Positions 26,101-37,200 of a stretch of 64,000 nt of DNA are shown piece after piece. The notes under the pieces were generated by a model, which had not been told where the DNA came from, did no database searches, and saw nothing but the letters and a program-made list of their open reading frames with translations. A program made the position numbers and the translations under genes. Every line of letters begins with the position of its first letter. Positions within the stretch are counted from its first letter, which is position 1. Origin of the DNA: Archivesica marissinica (Eukaryota > Mollusca > Bivalvia > Venerida > Vesicomyidae); assembly GCA_014843695.1 (NCBI GenBank), contig CM026401.1:45737665-45801664 (forward strand), written 5' to 3'.

Positions 26101-27940
26101 TATTATTTAATAGATATTGAGACGATGTTAATCTAACATTCTAACTATAACGACCGTATGTCGTTAACATATAATTATTAACAACAGTACTTAGCAGTTC
26201 ATTCTTTTCTTTCTTTTCCTCCGTATGCCCTTCCAATTATGGAACACCAAGATGATCCCTGGTCACATCTTGTATTAGTATGAATATGTCGGTATATTCC
26301 TCATACACGTAAATATAAAATCACTGGCTAAAAATAAAATATAACTCTTCACCACGTCGAGACCTCCACCCATGCATCTATATACAGGTACATGTAGATA
26401 GTTCACGCACAGCTAGTGAATTTTGTACAGTGCAGGGACAGTTTATAAATCGGTGGGTATTCATAGGTACATGTAGTTAGATCAGCACATTAAGTTTTAT
26501 ACGGTACGGTACGGAAAATATACGGAAAATAGAACATTGAATAAGCGTTCAAGTACCAAGATTTTGCGTTCGCCGTCACAGATTAACAGAAATATATAAA
26601 TTAGTTTGAACTTTATTTATTAAAGTATACATTTTACAAATACGTATATATAATATACACAAATTACATAATGTAAGTATTGGATTGGAAAACAAGTTTT
26701 AACAACTTATATTAATTCCTTTCCAGAGTCGAGTTTTTAGTTATATCGTGTATTACGGTGGTATCCTCTAGTGTCCTCAACTCGTGATACCTTCGTTTTC
26801 GTTACCCCGTACGTATTTACAATACTGCACGCGATCGGTGTTTCCTGACGTCACCAATCAGGAATAGATAGTGTCAAAGGTCATTTTCGGCAACAAAAAT
26901 GCTCCCTATAATCCTTGGAGGCTTAAGAAATCGGTTATTTTCCTTGGATTTACTGCAAAATATTGACCATTTCCAGTTTTGTTTTGCGTCGTCTGATTTG
27001 TTTACCTACCTATCATTTAATGTGAAGGTCAAAATAGACTGGGTTACAATTTTAATTAGTGTAAGGGGGGATCATTTTGGAGACTTCTCTTATATTGTTT
27101 TGAGGTCCATACAGTGGTTTACTGTCGTCGTCAACTAAACGATGTGTCCTGTAGTGTAGTGTACTTAAAGGAATAGTTTTTAATTTTGTTGTAGGTTTAT
27201 GGCAGTCCAGCACCTACAAAGCGAAATTACAGGCAATATTTACCAACAGCCCTTACAAATGGGCATAGTGTGATATATGTGACCATTGGACCCACCTCAT
27301 TTACTGTTCAAAAGTCATGGTTTACAAGAATAGGTGATGAATTCAGGTGTCCACATTGTGAAAATGCTTGTTAAACTGTGAAAAGAAATATTCATCAAAA
27401 TAATAGAAATTATCATTATGCTGCACAAAACGTGTTCGTTTTATATTTACACCCATTCGATGCTACGCAAAATTGATTTTCTGAAAGGTCACGAAAACTC
27501 CGGTACCAGTCACCACAGATGTCGGTTTCGGGTCATGGTAAAAATGACAGTGCCCGTTGTTATTTACGTAGTTATAGTCATTTCTAATTATTTGGAATAA
27601 AAGAGGAACGTTACTTTATTTACATCATACATTTAGAAACTATGTAGTTTTAAGATTCGTTTTGTTGAATGCCGATCATTTCTTATCATAACGGAAACCG
27701 GAAACTCGAGGGTACGGTAGCGATCAGTACGACGAGCGAGTTGTTGTCGGATTAAGACAGCGACGAGCGAGTTGTGAGATGCATTGACGAGTTATTAAAT
27801 ATACTAAGATATAGATACATACTATGAATTGGTTGATAGTTATATATTGGTTTCAAAATACAGAGTTGGAGTTACTCTATGATTTATTCGTTGCCTGAAT
27901 GTAGTTTAACAATTATTCAATAGATAAGAAACGGGGAATA
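26101..27940. other. Intergenic, no convincing gene
   Basis: Frames at 26899-27138 and 27418-27600 have no recognisable domain. A SINE tail fragment (AACAACTTATATTAATTC) occurs at 26700-26720, and a small direct repeat CGACGAGCGAGTTGT occurs twice at about 27737 and 27761. Confidence 0.4.
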
Positions 27941-28341
27941 TGGGACAGGTGTGACCCTGGACAGGTGTGACCCGACAGGTGTGACCCCGGTTTGGGACAG
28001 GTGTGACCCCGTTTAGGGACCAGGTATAGGTATGACCAGGTTATATGATAGGTATGACCACATTATTTTAGATTAAGGTGTAGTTTAACATGTATATTTA
28101 TGTGTATTGGACAAGAAATTGGCCAGTTAATGGCAATTTAATAGCTCTGGCATTATCCATGGGTAATTATCCTATTAACATATTAATTAATTATAAATAT
28201 AAATAATTAGGTGATATGTTTTCAAATTGGCACATTGTAAGCCAACTCTCCCTATAAAATGTACTGGACATTCCCACCAACCTGTCCCAAACCGGGGTCA
28301 CACCTGTCGGGTCACACCTGTCCAGGGTCACACCTGTCCCA
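27941..28341. mobile_element. 400-bp MITE with about 60-bp perfect inverted repeats
   Basis: The left end GGGACAGGTGTGACCCTGGA, followed by CAGGTGTGACCCGACAGGTG and TGACCCCGGTTTGGGACAGG, is matched in full by its reverse complement at the right end (28280-28340). The ends themselves consist of tandem GACAGGTGTGACCC units. The AT-rich interior has no coding. No clear target duplication. Confidence 0.85.
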
Positions 28342-28422
28342 TTACCGAAACGGTGTCACACTCTTCAATGGGGGCGAGGGGCAACGACACTGGGCACACA
28401 GAGCAGCAAACTAAGTGTTGAA

Positions 28423-29196
28423 TCATTTTGTGGCTTCGATGTAACTCTGAACGCGCAGAAAGATTATACTGTTCTGCTCGAATGGTAGGTGTTCGTCTCC
28501 AAATAAGAGGTTATTCACAGTTAGGGCACATGGAAGATTGACAAGGAAGCATTGACGAAAAGAGATATAATGATGACACTGGAGGAGATAGTGATTGGTA
28601 AATTCGATTGCTCCACACTCGCAAACTGGTGATTCGACTATGTTCTTCCTATGGAGGTCGTGATTTAAGGAGCTGCATCCAAGGCGAAGGCGTGTATGTA
28701 GTATTTGGTTTCTTCTATTGCCGATGTTGTACAGCGGTGATGGTGCTGTTGTGTTCTTGTTCAGATTGGCCTTGAAGGATCCAATAGTGTTAGAGTTGCG
28801 GATGTCAGTTGGCAGTGTGTTCCAATCTTTTATCGTTAATGGTAGAAATGATGAGCTGTATGTTTGTGTTCTCGTATGGATCAATGGAATGTCAGATGCA
28901 TTTCTAAGTTGATATCTTTGGGCCTGTGTCGGAATTAAGTCGGTTAGGTATGCTGGAGATATGCTTGATTCCATCTTGTAAAGTAATGTGAGTCTGTGTT
29001 TCTTTTGCCTTGCTGCCAAAGTATCCCATTTCAGTTCATTTAGTAGAGATTTGATGTTACAGAGTTTTGTGGCACCAGACACTATTCTTGCTGCCTCGTT
29101 TTGGATCGATTCGATTTCGTTCTTAAGTTGAATGGTACAGTTGTCCCACACGGTGTCACCGTATTCAAGAACAGGCCGTATAAATGAAAAGTACAT
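28423..29196 (-). pseudogene. LINE reverse transcriptase C-terminal half
   Basis: An open minus-strand frame of 257 codons. It begins FSFIRPVLEYGDTVWDN, the conserved block just after the RT thumb region of Jockey/CR1-type LINEs, continues with IESIQNEAARIVSGATKL, and ends with a zinc-finger-like CECGAIEFTNHYLLQCHHY. The palm domain with its catalytic aspartates is absent, so it is a 5'-truncated copy that happens to keep one long frame. Probably LINE-mobilised and not functional. Confidence 0.8.
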
Positions 29197-29382
29197 GCGC
29201 TCCAGGCAATATATAAATTAAAAACAATGTGTAACGAATAAGGTAATGTTTCACTTAGGACACAAATATCGTCGGTTTATATCATGTTTACATGTTTTAT
29301 CGACTGTAGAATCGGTACATTTCCGACATAATTCCGGAAAAACTTATTTTCGGGAAAACAACTCCGGAGTCGAATATAAAAA

Positions 29383-29610
29383 GTTTAAACTTTATTTATT
29401 TTACAACGATTGAGAAGCAAGTTTTAGCAACTTATTTTAATCACTCTCATTGATGAAAGTGTATATGTGGGCATTGGTGTGGAGGAAACTGAAGTACCGG
29501 TAGAAACCCACCTGTCCGATCTCGCGACCCTCGTACACGTACTTCCCGGTCCGAAGATCGAACCTGAGTTGCATTGGTGAGAAGCGAACGCGTTAATCGG
29601 ACAGCCATAT
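29383..29610 (-). mobile_element. SINE family A, near full length
   Basis: The plus strand reads TTTAAACTTTATTTATTTTA, CAACTTATTTTAATCACTCT, CACCTGTCCGATCTCGCGAC and AGAAGCGAACGCGTTAATCG. Part of the A box region is deleted (GCGTTAATCGGACAG). Confidence 0.8.
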
Positions 29611-29649
29611 GGATCTAGACTATGGGATGCCCGGAAACAACTTTGTATT

Positions 29650-30692
29650 TTGGATATCATACATGACATGTACATGTGTACCTTACATTGCTCACAGCTG
29701 TCATACATGAGATGTGTACCTTACATTGCTCACAGCTGTCATACATGAGATGTGTACCTTACATTGCTCACAGCTGTCATACATGAGATGTGTACCTTAC
29801 ATTGCTCACAGCTGTCATACAGATGTGTACCTTACATTGCTCACAGCTGTCATACATGACATGTGTACCTTACATTGCTCACAGCTGTCATACATGAGAT
29901 GTGTACCTTACATTGCTCACAGCTGTCATACATGACATGTGTACCTTACATTGCTCACAGCTGTCATACACGATATGTGTACCTTACATTACTCACAGCT
30001 GTCATACATGAGATGTGTACGTAACATTGCTCAGATCTGTCATACATGACATGTGTACCTTACCTTGCTCACAGCTGTCATACATGACATGTGTACCTTA
30101 CATTGCTCACAGCTGTCATACATGACATGTGTACCATACATTGCTCACAGCTGTCATACATGAGATGTGTACGTTACATTGCTCACAGCTGTCATACATG
30201 AGATGTGTACCTTACATTGCTCACAGCTGTCATACATGACATGTGTACCTTACATTGCTCACAGCTGTCATACATGACATGTGTACCTTACATTGCTCAC
30301 AGCTGTCATACATGAGATGTGTACCTTACATTGCTCACAGCTGTCATACATGACATGTGTACCTTACATTGCTCACAGCTGTCATACACGATATGTGTAC
30401 CTTACATTACTCACAGCTGTCATACATGAGATGTGTACGTAACATTGCTCAGATCTGTCATACATGACATGTGTACCTTACCTTGCTCACAGCTGTCATA
30501 CATGACATGTGTACCTTACATTGCTCACAGCTGTCATACATGACATGTGTACCATACATTGCTCACAGCTGTCATACATGAGATGTGTACGTTACATTGC
30601 TCACAGCTGTCATACATGACATGTGTACCTTACCTTGCTCACAGCTGTCATACACGACATGTGTACCTTACATTGCTCACAGCTGTCATACA
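29650..30692 (+). repeat. 38-bp tandem array
   Basis: About 27 copies of CATACATGACATGTGTACCT followed by TACATTGCTCACAGCTGT, alternating CATGACATG and CATGAGATG variants. A block of 11 units is itself duplicated at an exact offset of 418 bp (variant CACGATATG at 29969 and 30387). It ends about 400 bp before the transporter start codon. Confidence 0.95.
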
Positions 30693-31089
30693 TTGACAGT
30701 TCCCTTAACCTGTCAGTTGCTTTTGCACTTGTCTGAATAGCAAACAACATAGATCCTGATCAGATGTGGCGTTACAATTATACCATATATAATGTAATAG
30801 AAAATTACAATCTGTAGAAATTTGCATTTTCACCGATGTAGTGTCGCTTTAAGTAAAACAGAAATTAATAAAACCAGCTTGCATGATTGATCAAGAGATC
30901 GGAAAGCCACGAAAAGATATCGTCAAAATCATACAAGATACCTTATTAATATGTATGTTATTTATAATATGTTTGTGAATCCTGCCCAACATGTCTGACT
31001 TCGTGACTTTCCGCGGTAAATATACTTTGTGCTCTAACATATTTTTATGTTATACTTTAATAGTTGCAATTTTCAAGACGTGACACACC
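30693..31089 (+). promoter_or_regulatory. 5' flank / possible 5' UTR of the transporter gene
   Basis: Unique AT-rich sequence between the 38-bp array and the start codon. No TATA-type promoter can be assigned with confidence. Two acceptor-like sites, TTTAATAG and GCAATTTTCAAG, lie within 30 bp of the ATG, so the first coding exon may be preceded by a non-coding 5' exon. The start context CACACCATGG is a good Kozak match. Confidence 0.3.
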
Positions 31090-31269
31090 ATGGATAGTGA
31101 TACTGTTACGCTTACATTAAATGGTAAGGTGGTTCCCGAACTTCAGTCAGACCTGAAGAAGAGTCACTCGTTCCACCGTACACATGATTACCAGGAAATA
31201 GCAGCTTATGACCGGCATAGCAGGATGCCGAAGAGTCAGTCGATGGTCAATGTTGGCAGTGACCTGCAG
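31090..31269 (+). CDS. Transporter exon 1 (residues 1-60)
   Basis: ATG in strong context (CACCATGG). It encodes MDSDTVTLTLNGKVVPELQ and continues to ...NVGSDLQ. The donor CAG|GTTAGA leaves phase 0. The segment is hydrophilic and rich in Ser, His and Asp, consistent with a cytosolic tail. The frame would run on into the intron to 31308, but splicing to exon 2 restores the family-like N-terminus. Confidence 0.8.
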
Positions 31270-34200
31270 GTTAGATGCTCTTTAACATTAGATGAGTTTG
31301 CATTGTAATTCACCTAAGCATTTGACAAATCGTAAAGTCACTAGCACTTCACATGACATACAATTTACATGTTTTATTATTAACCTTGACATTTTTTCAA
31401 GGTCAACTTTATCCCTTAAAATAGAATTAGGCTCAATTAGTGGATATTTGAACTCGATACTCATATTACCTAGCGCTCCATATTGACATGTAAATTTTAA
31501 CCATCACAATTTTCAAGGTCACACAATTTCCAATAACTGCGTCTCTTGACAGAATATTCGAACGCAATACTTCTAGTCACTAGAATGCTCCACATTGGCA
31601 TAGTAATTGTAATGTTTAAGCATGACCTTCAAAAGTATGACCTTCAAACGCATGACCATTTCAGGGATCAGTTTAGAGGGCGATGTGGGCGAAATAGTCG
31701 CCCTATGAACCCTGACTTCGCCATCTTGGGGTCCCACTTCTCCCTACAAATTTTGTTTTTTGTTTTTGTACAAGTAAGATACACTGTCCCATTGTAAAGC
31801 ACTCCTTCTATTCAAATTATTTAATGGTCATACTGTGCATTTTAACTATATTTTGTTGAAATTAATTAAATAACACCATTTAAGGACGCAATCGCGCGCT
31901 TTCTCACTTCTCCCAAAAATTCTGACCTAAAATGAACTCTGCAGGCTTTTTGAAGGTCAATCATATGTCAGCTTGATTGTTGGCACCCTTGGGTTGTGCT
32001 CTTTTTCTAATTTTCCAACAGCTCGAATTTGCATTGAAGCATTATCTGTATATTGCTCCGAAAGCGCTGGAGCCAGATTTTCCCAAATTAATATTATTTT
32101 AAATTCTTGTTGATTACTACATTCATCGATGAATAAAACATTCATGAACAAGTTACAATGTATGATCGTTTTTGCTAACCCTTTCCCCATAGAAATGACT
32201 CTCTCGCTTCTCACCAATGCAAACCATGTTTGATCATCGGACCAGAAGTATGTGAGATAATATGGTGGTCGCCAGATCGAACAGGTCAGTTTTTCCGTGT
32301 ACTCCGATTTCCTCACACACCGGATGACCACATATATACACTTTAACTTGCAATCTTTCAGATGGGACTTTAAACCAAGGTCTCGTGTCAGTGCTTTACA
32401 CCGTGCATGTAAAAGAACCAGAGGAGACCCTGGAATGTGTCTCTGTCTGTATCATTGCACTATCTTCAAAAAATCTAAAATTTATTCTTTGCTTTCTTCT
32501 TAATTTTCAGGACCTAATTGATGAAGATTACCTAATTGGTCGTCAGGAAGCGTCTATGATCAGCTTGCCCGCTACTAGAATAAATCACTCGCATGTGAGA
32601 ATAACGGAAGTAGTGCCTTCAAATAGTGCTCTCATATACGGTACGTGTATTACTGCTTTTCACTGAAGAGCATATCTCGGAAATGGTCGTAACTAATTTT
32701 CGTAAATAAATTTAAAAACAGACCTCTATAAGCTATAGCTTTCGGTTCTAATCCCTTTTCGTATATGTATGTAAATATTTGTGTAAATTGTACATTTGTA
32801 TATGTTAAATCATTGTTTGAAATAAACTACAGTCAAACCTGTCTTAAGCAGCCAGCCAAGGGAATCACAGAAAGTGGCTGCTTAGCACAGGTGGCTGCTT
32901 AATAGGGGTATTTTGTATAATAAAACAATATATTGGGAATCTGGAAATTGGCTTGCTTAATACAGGTTGGCTGCTTAATGGAGGTGACCACTATCACAGG
33001 TTTGACTGTATGTTTAAACTAACTAGTTTTGCTAGAACTTGTGTCCCGACCTGTTTGCTATTCTCTAAATTGTCACGTCTTGTATTATATATACAATGTA
33101 AAACGAATCGAGCATTAAAATATGATTAACCCTTTCAACCACACAGGCCTCTAAATAGGCTTATGAAAAGTGTAGATCCAGATGAGCCGGCTCGTAACGA
33201 GCCGTCTCATCAGGATCTGCACTTTTTTGCCAGTAATAATTATTACTATTTTTAGATAACATTACCCATTTTGATAAATGAACTGGTCCAAATGTAATTT
33301 TCTTATTAATTTATTGGTCTAAAAATAGCATGCACCAGTCCATGTCAGTTACTTGGGGTTGAAAGGGTTAAGCTAAACAGATTACATCTGTCGTTGATCT
33401 CCGGGGATGTGTGGTAGACTGGTGCATGAGTGATAGACTGGTGCATGAGTGATAGACTGGTGCATGAGTGGTAGACTGGTACATGAGTGGTAGACTAGTA
33501 CATGAGTGGTAGACTGGTGCATGAGTGGTAGACTTGTACATGAGTGGTAGATTAGTCTGTGAGTGGTAGACTAGTACATGCATGGTAGACTGGTACATGA
33601 GTAGTAGACTGGTACATGAGTGGGAGACTTGTACATGAGTGGTTGATTAGTCTGTGAGTGGTAGACTAGTACATGCATGGTAGACTGGTACATGAGTGGT
33701 AGATTAGTCTGTGAGTGGTAGACTAGTACATGAGTGGTAGATTAGTCTGTGAGTGGTAGACTAGTACATGCATGGTAGATTAGTCTGTGAGTGGTAGACT
33801 AGTACATGAGTGGTAGATTAGTCTGTGAGTGGTAGACTAGTACATGCATGGTAGATTAGTCTGTGAGTGGTAGACTAGTACATGAGTGGTAGATTAGTCT
33901 GTGAGTGGTAGACTTGTAGATTAGTCTGTGAGTGGTAGACTAGTACATGCATGGTATACTGGTGCATGAGTTGTAGACTAGTACATGCATGGTAGACTAG
34001 TACATGCATGGTAGACTGGTGCATGAGTTGTAGACTAGTACATGCATGGTAGACTAGTACATGCATGGTAGACTGGTACATAGTGGTAGACTTGTACATG
34101 AGTGGTAGACTGGTACATGAGTGGTAGATTAGTCTGTGAGTGGTAGACTAGTACATGCATGGTATACTGGTGCATGAGTTGTAGACTAGTACATGCATGG

Positions 34201-37200
34201 TAGACTAGTACATGCATGGTAGACTGGTGCATGAGTTGTAGACTAGTACATGCATGGTAGACTAGTACATGCATGGTAGACTGGTACATGAGTGGTAGAC
34301 TAGTACATGCATGGTATACTGGTGCATGAGTTGTAGACTAGTACATGCATGGTAGACTAGTACATGCATGGTAGACTGGTGCATGAGTTGTAGACTAGTA
34401 CATGCATGGTAGACTAGTACATGCATGGTAGACTGGTACATGAGTGGTAGACTGGTACATGAGTGGTAGACTAGTACATGCATGGTATACTGGTACATGA
34501 GTGGTAGACTGGTACATGAGTGGTAGACTGGTGGTACATGCATGGTATACTAGTACATGCATGGTAGACTGGTACATGAGTGGTAAACTGGTACATGAGT
34601 GGTGGACTGGTACATGATTGGTAGACTGGTACATGAGTTGTAGACTAGTACATGCATGGTAGACTAGTACATGCATGGTAGACTGGTACATGCATGGTAG
34701 ACTGGTACATGAGTGGTAGACTAGTACATGCATGGTATACTAGTACATGCATGGTAGACTGGTACATGAGTGGTAAACTGGTACATGAGTGGTGGACTGG
34801 TACATGAGTGGTAGACTGGTACATGAGTGGTAGACTGGTACATGAGTGGTAGATTAGTCTGTGAGTGGTAGACTAGTACATGTATGGTATACTAGTACAT
34901 GCATGGTAGACTGGTACATGAGTGGTAAACTGGTACATGAGTGGTGGACTGGTACATGAGTGGTAGACTGGTACATGAGTGATATACTTGTACATGAGTG
35001 GTAGATTAGTCTGTGAGTGGTAGACTATTACATGTATGGTAGACTGGTACATGAGTGGTAAACTGGTACATGAGTGGTGGACTGGTACATGAGTGGTAGA
35101 CTGGTACATGAGTGATATACTTATACATGAGTGGTAGACTGGTACATGAGTGATAGACTTATACATGAGTGATAGACTAGTACATGAGTGGTAGACTTAT
35201 ACATGAGTGGTAGACTGGTACATGAGTGATAGACTGGTACATGAGTGGTAGACTGGTACATGAGTGGTAGACTAGTACATGAGTGGTAGACTGGTACATG
35301 AGTGGTAGACTTGTACATGCATGGTAGACTGGTGCATGAGTGGTAGACTTGTACATGAGTGGTAGATTAGTCTGTGAGTGGTAGACTAGTACATGCATGG
35401 TAGACTGGTACATGAGTAGTAGACTGGTACATGAGTGGGAGACTTGTACATGAGTGGTAGATTAGTCTGTGAGTGGTAGACTTGTACATGAGTGGTAGAT
35501 TAGTCTGTGAGTGGTAGACTAGTACATGCATGGTAGATTAGTCTGTGAGTGGTAGACTAGTACATGAGTGGTAGATTAGTCTGTGAGTGGTAGACTTGTA
35601 CATGAGTGGTAGATTAGTCTGTGAGTGGTAGACTAGTACATGAGTGGTAGATTAGTCTGTGAGTGGTAGACTTGTACATGAGTGGTAGATTAGTCTGTGA
35701 GTGGTAGACTAGTACATGCATGGTAGACTGGTACATGAGTGGTAGACTGGTACATGAGTGGTAGATTAGTCTGTGAGTGGTAGACTAGTACATGCATGGT
35801 ATACTGGTGCATGAGTTGTAGACTAGTACATGCATGGTAGACTAGTACATGCATGGTAGACTGGTGCATGAGTTGTAGACTAGTACATGCATGGTAGACT
35901 AGTACATGCATGGTAGACTGGTACATGAGTGGTAGACTTGTACATGAGTGGTAGACTGGTACATGAGTGGTAGATTAGTCTGTGAGTGGTAGACTAGTAC
36001 ATGCATGGTAAACTGGTGCATGAGTTGTAGACTAGTACATGCATGGTAGACTAGTACATGCATGGTAGACTGGTGCATGAGTTGTAGACTAGTACATGCA
36101 TGGTAGACTAGTACATGCATGGTAGACTGGTACATGAGTGGTAGACTGGTACATGAGTGGTAGACTAGTACATGCATGGTATACTGGTACATGAGTGGTA
36201 GACTGGTACATGAGTGGTAGACTGGTGGTACATGCATGGTATACTAGTACATGCATGGTAGACTGGTACATGAGTGGTAAACTGGTACATGAGTGGTGGA
36301 CTGGTACATGATTGGTAGACTGGTACATGAGTTGTAGACTAGTACATGCATGGTAGACTAGTACATGCATGGTAGACTGGTACATGCATGGTAGACTGGT
36401 ACATGAGTGGTAGACTAGTACATGCATGGTATACTAGTACATGCATGGTAGACTGGTACATGAGTGGTAAACTGGTACATGAGTGGTGGACTGGTACATG
36501 AGTGGTAGACTGGTACATGAGTGATAGACTTGTACATGAGTGGTAGATTAGTCTGTGAGTGGTAGACTAGTACATGTATGGTATACTAGTACATGCATGG
36601 TAGACTGGTACATGAGTGGTAAACTGGTACATGAGTGGTGGACTGGTACATGCGTGGTAGACTGGTACATGAGTGATATACTTGTACATGAGTGGTAGAT
36701 TAGTCTGTGAGTGGTAGACTATTACATGTATGGTAGACTGGTACATGAGTGGTAAACTGGTACATGAGTGGTGGACTGGTACATGAGTGGTAGACTGGTA
36801 CATGAGTGATAGACTTATACATGAGTGGTAGACTGGTACATGAGTGATAGACTTATACATGAGTGATAGACTAGTACATGAGTGGTAGACTTATACATGA
36901 GTGGTAGACTGGTACATGAGTGATAGACTGGTACATGAGTGGTAGACTGGTACATGAGTGGTAGACTGGTACATGAGTGGTGGACTGGTACATGAGTGGT
37001 AGACTGGTACATGTATGGTATACTAGTACATGCATGGTAGACTGGTACATGAGTGGTATACTGGTACATGAGTGGTAGACTGGTACATGAGTGGTAGACT
37101 TGTACATGAGTGGTAGACTGGTGGTACATGAGTGATAGACTGGTACATGAGTGGTAGACTGGTACATGAGTGGTAGACTGGTACATGCATGGTAGACTAG

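Noticed and set aside
26899..27138. 79-codon frame as a membrane protein gene
   Set aside because: No recognisable family, no splice or transcript context; probably chance in AT-rich sequence.
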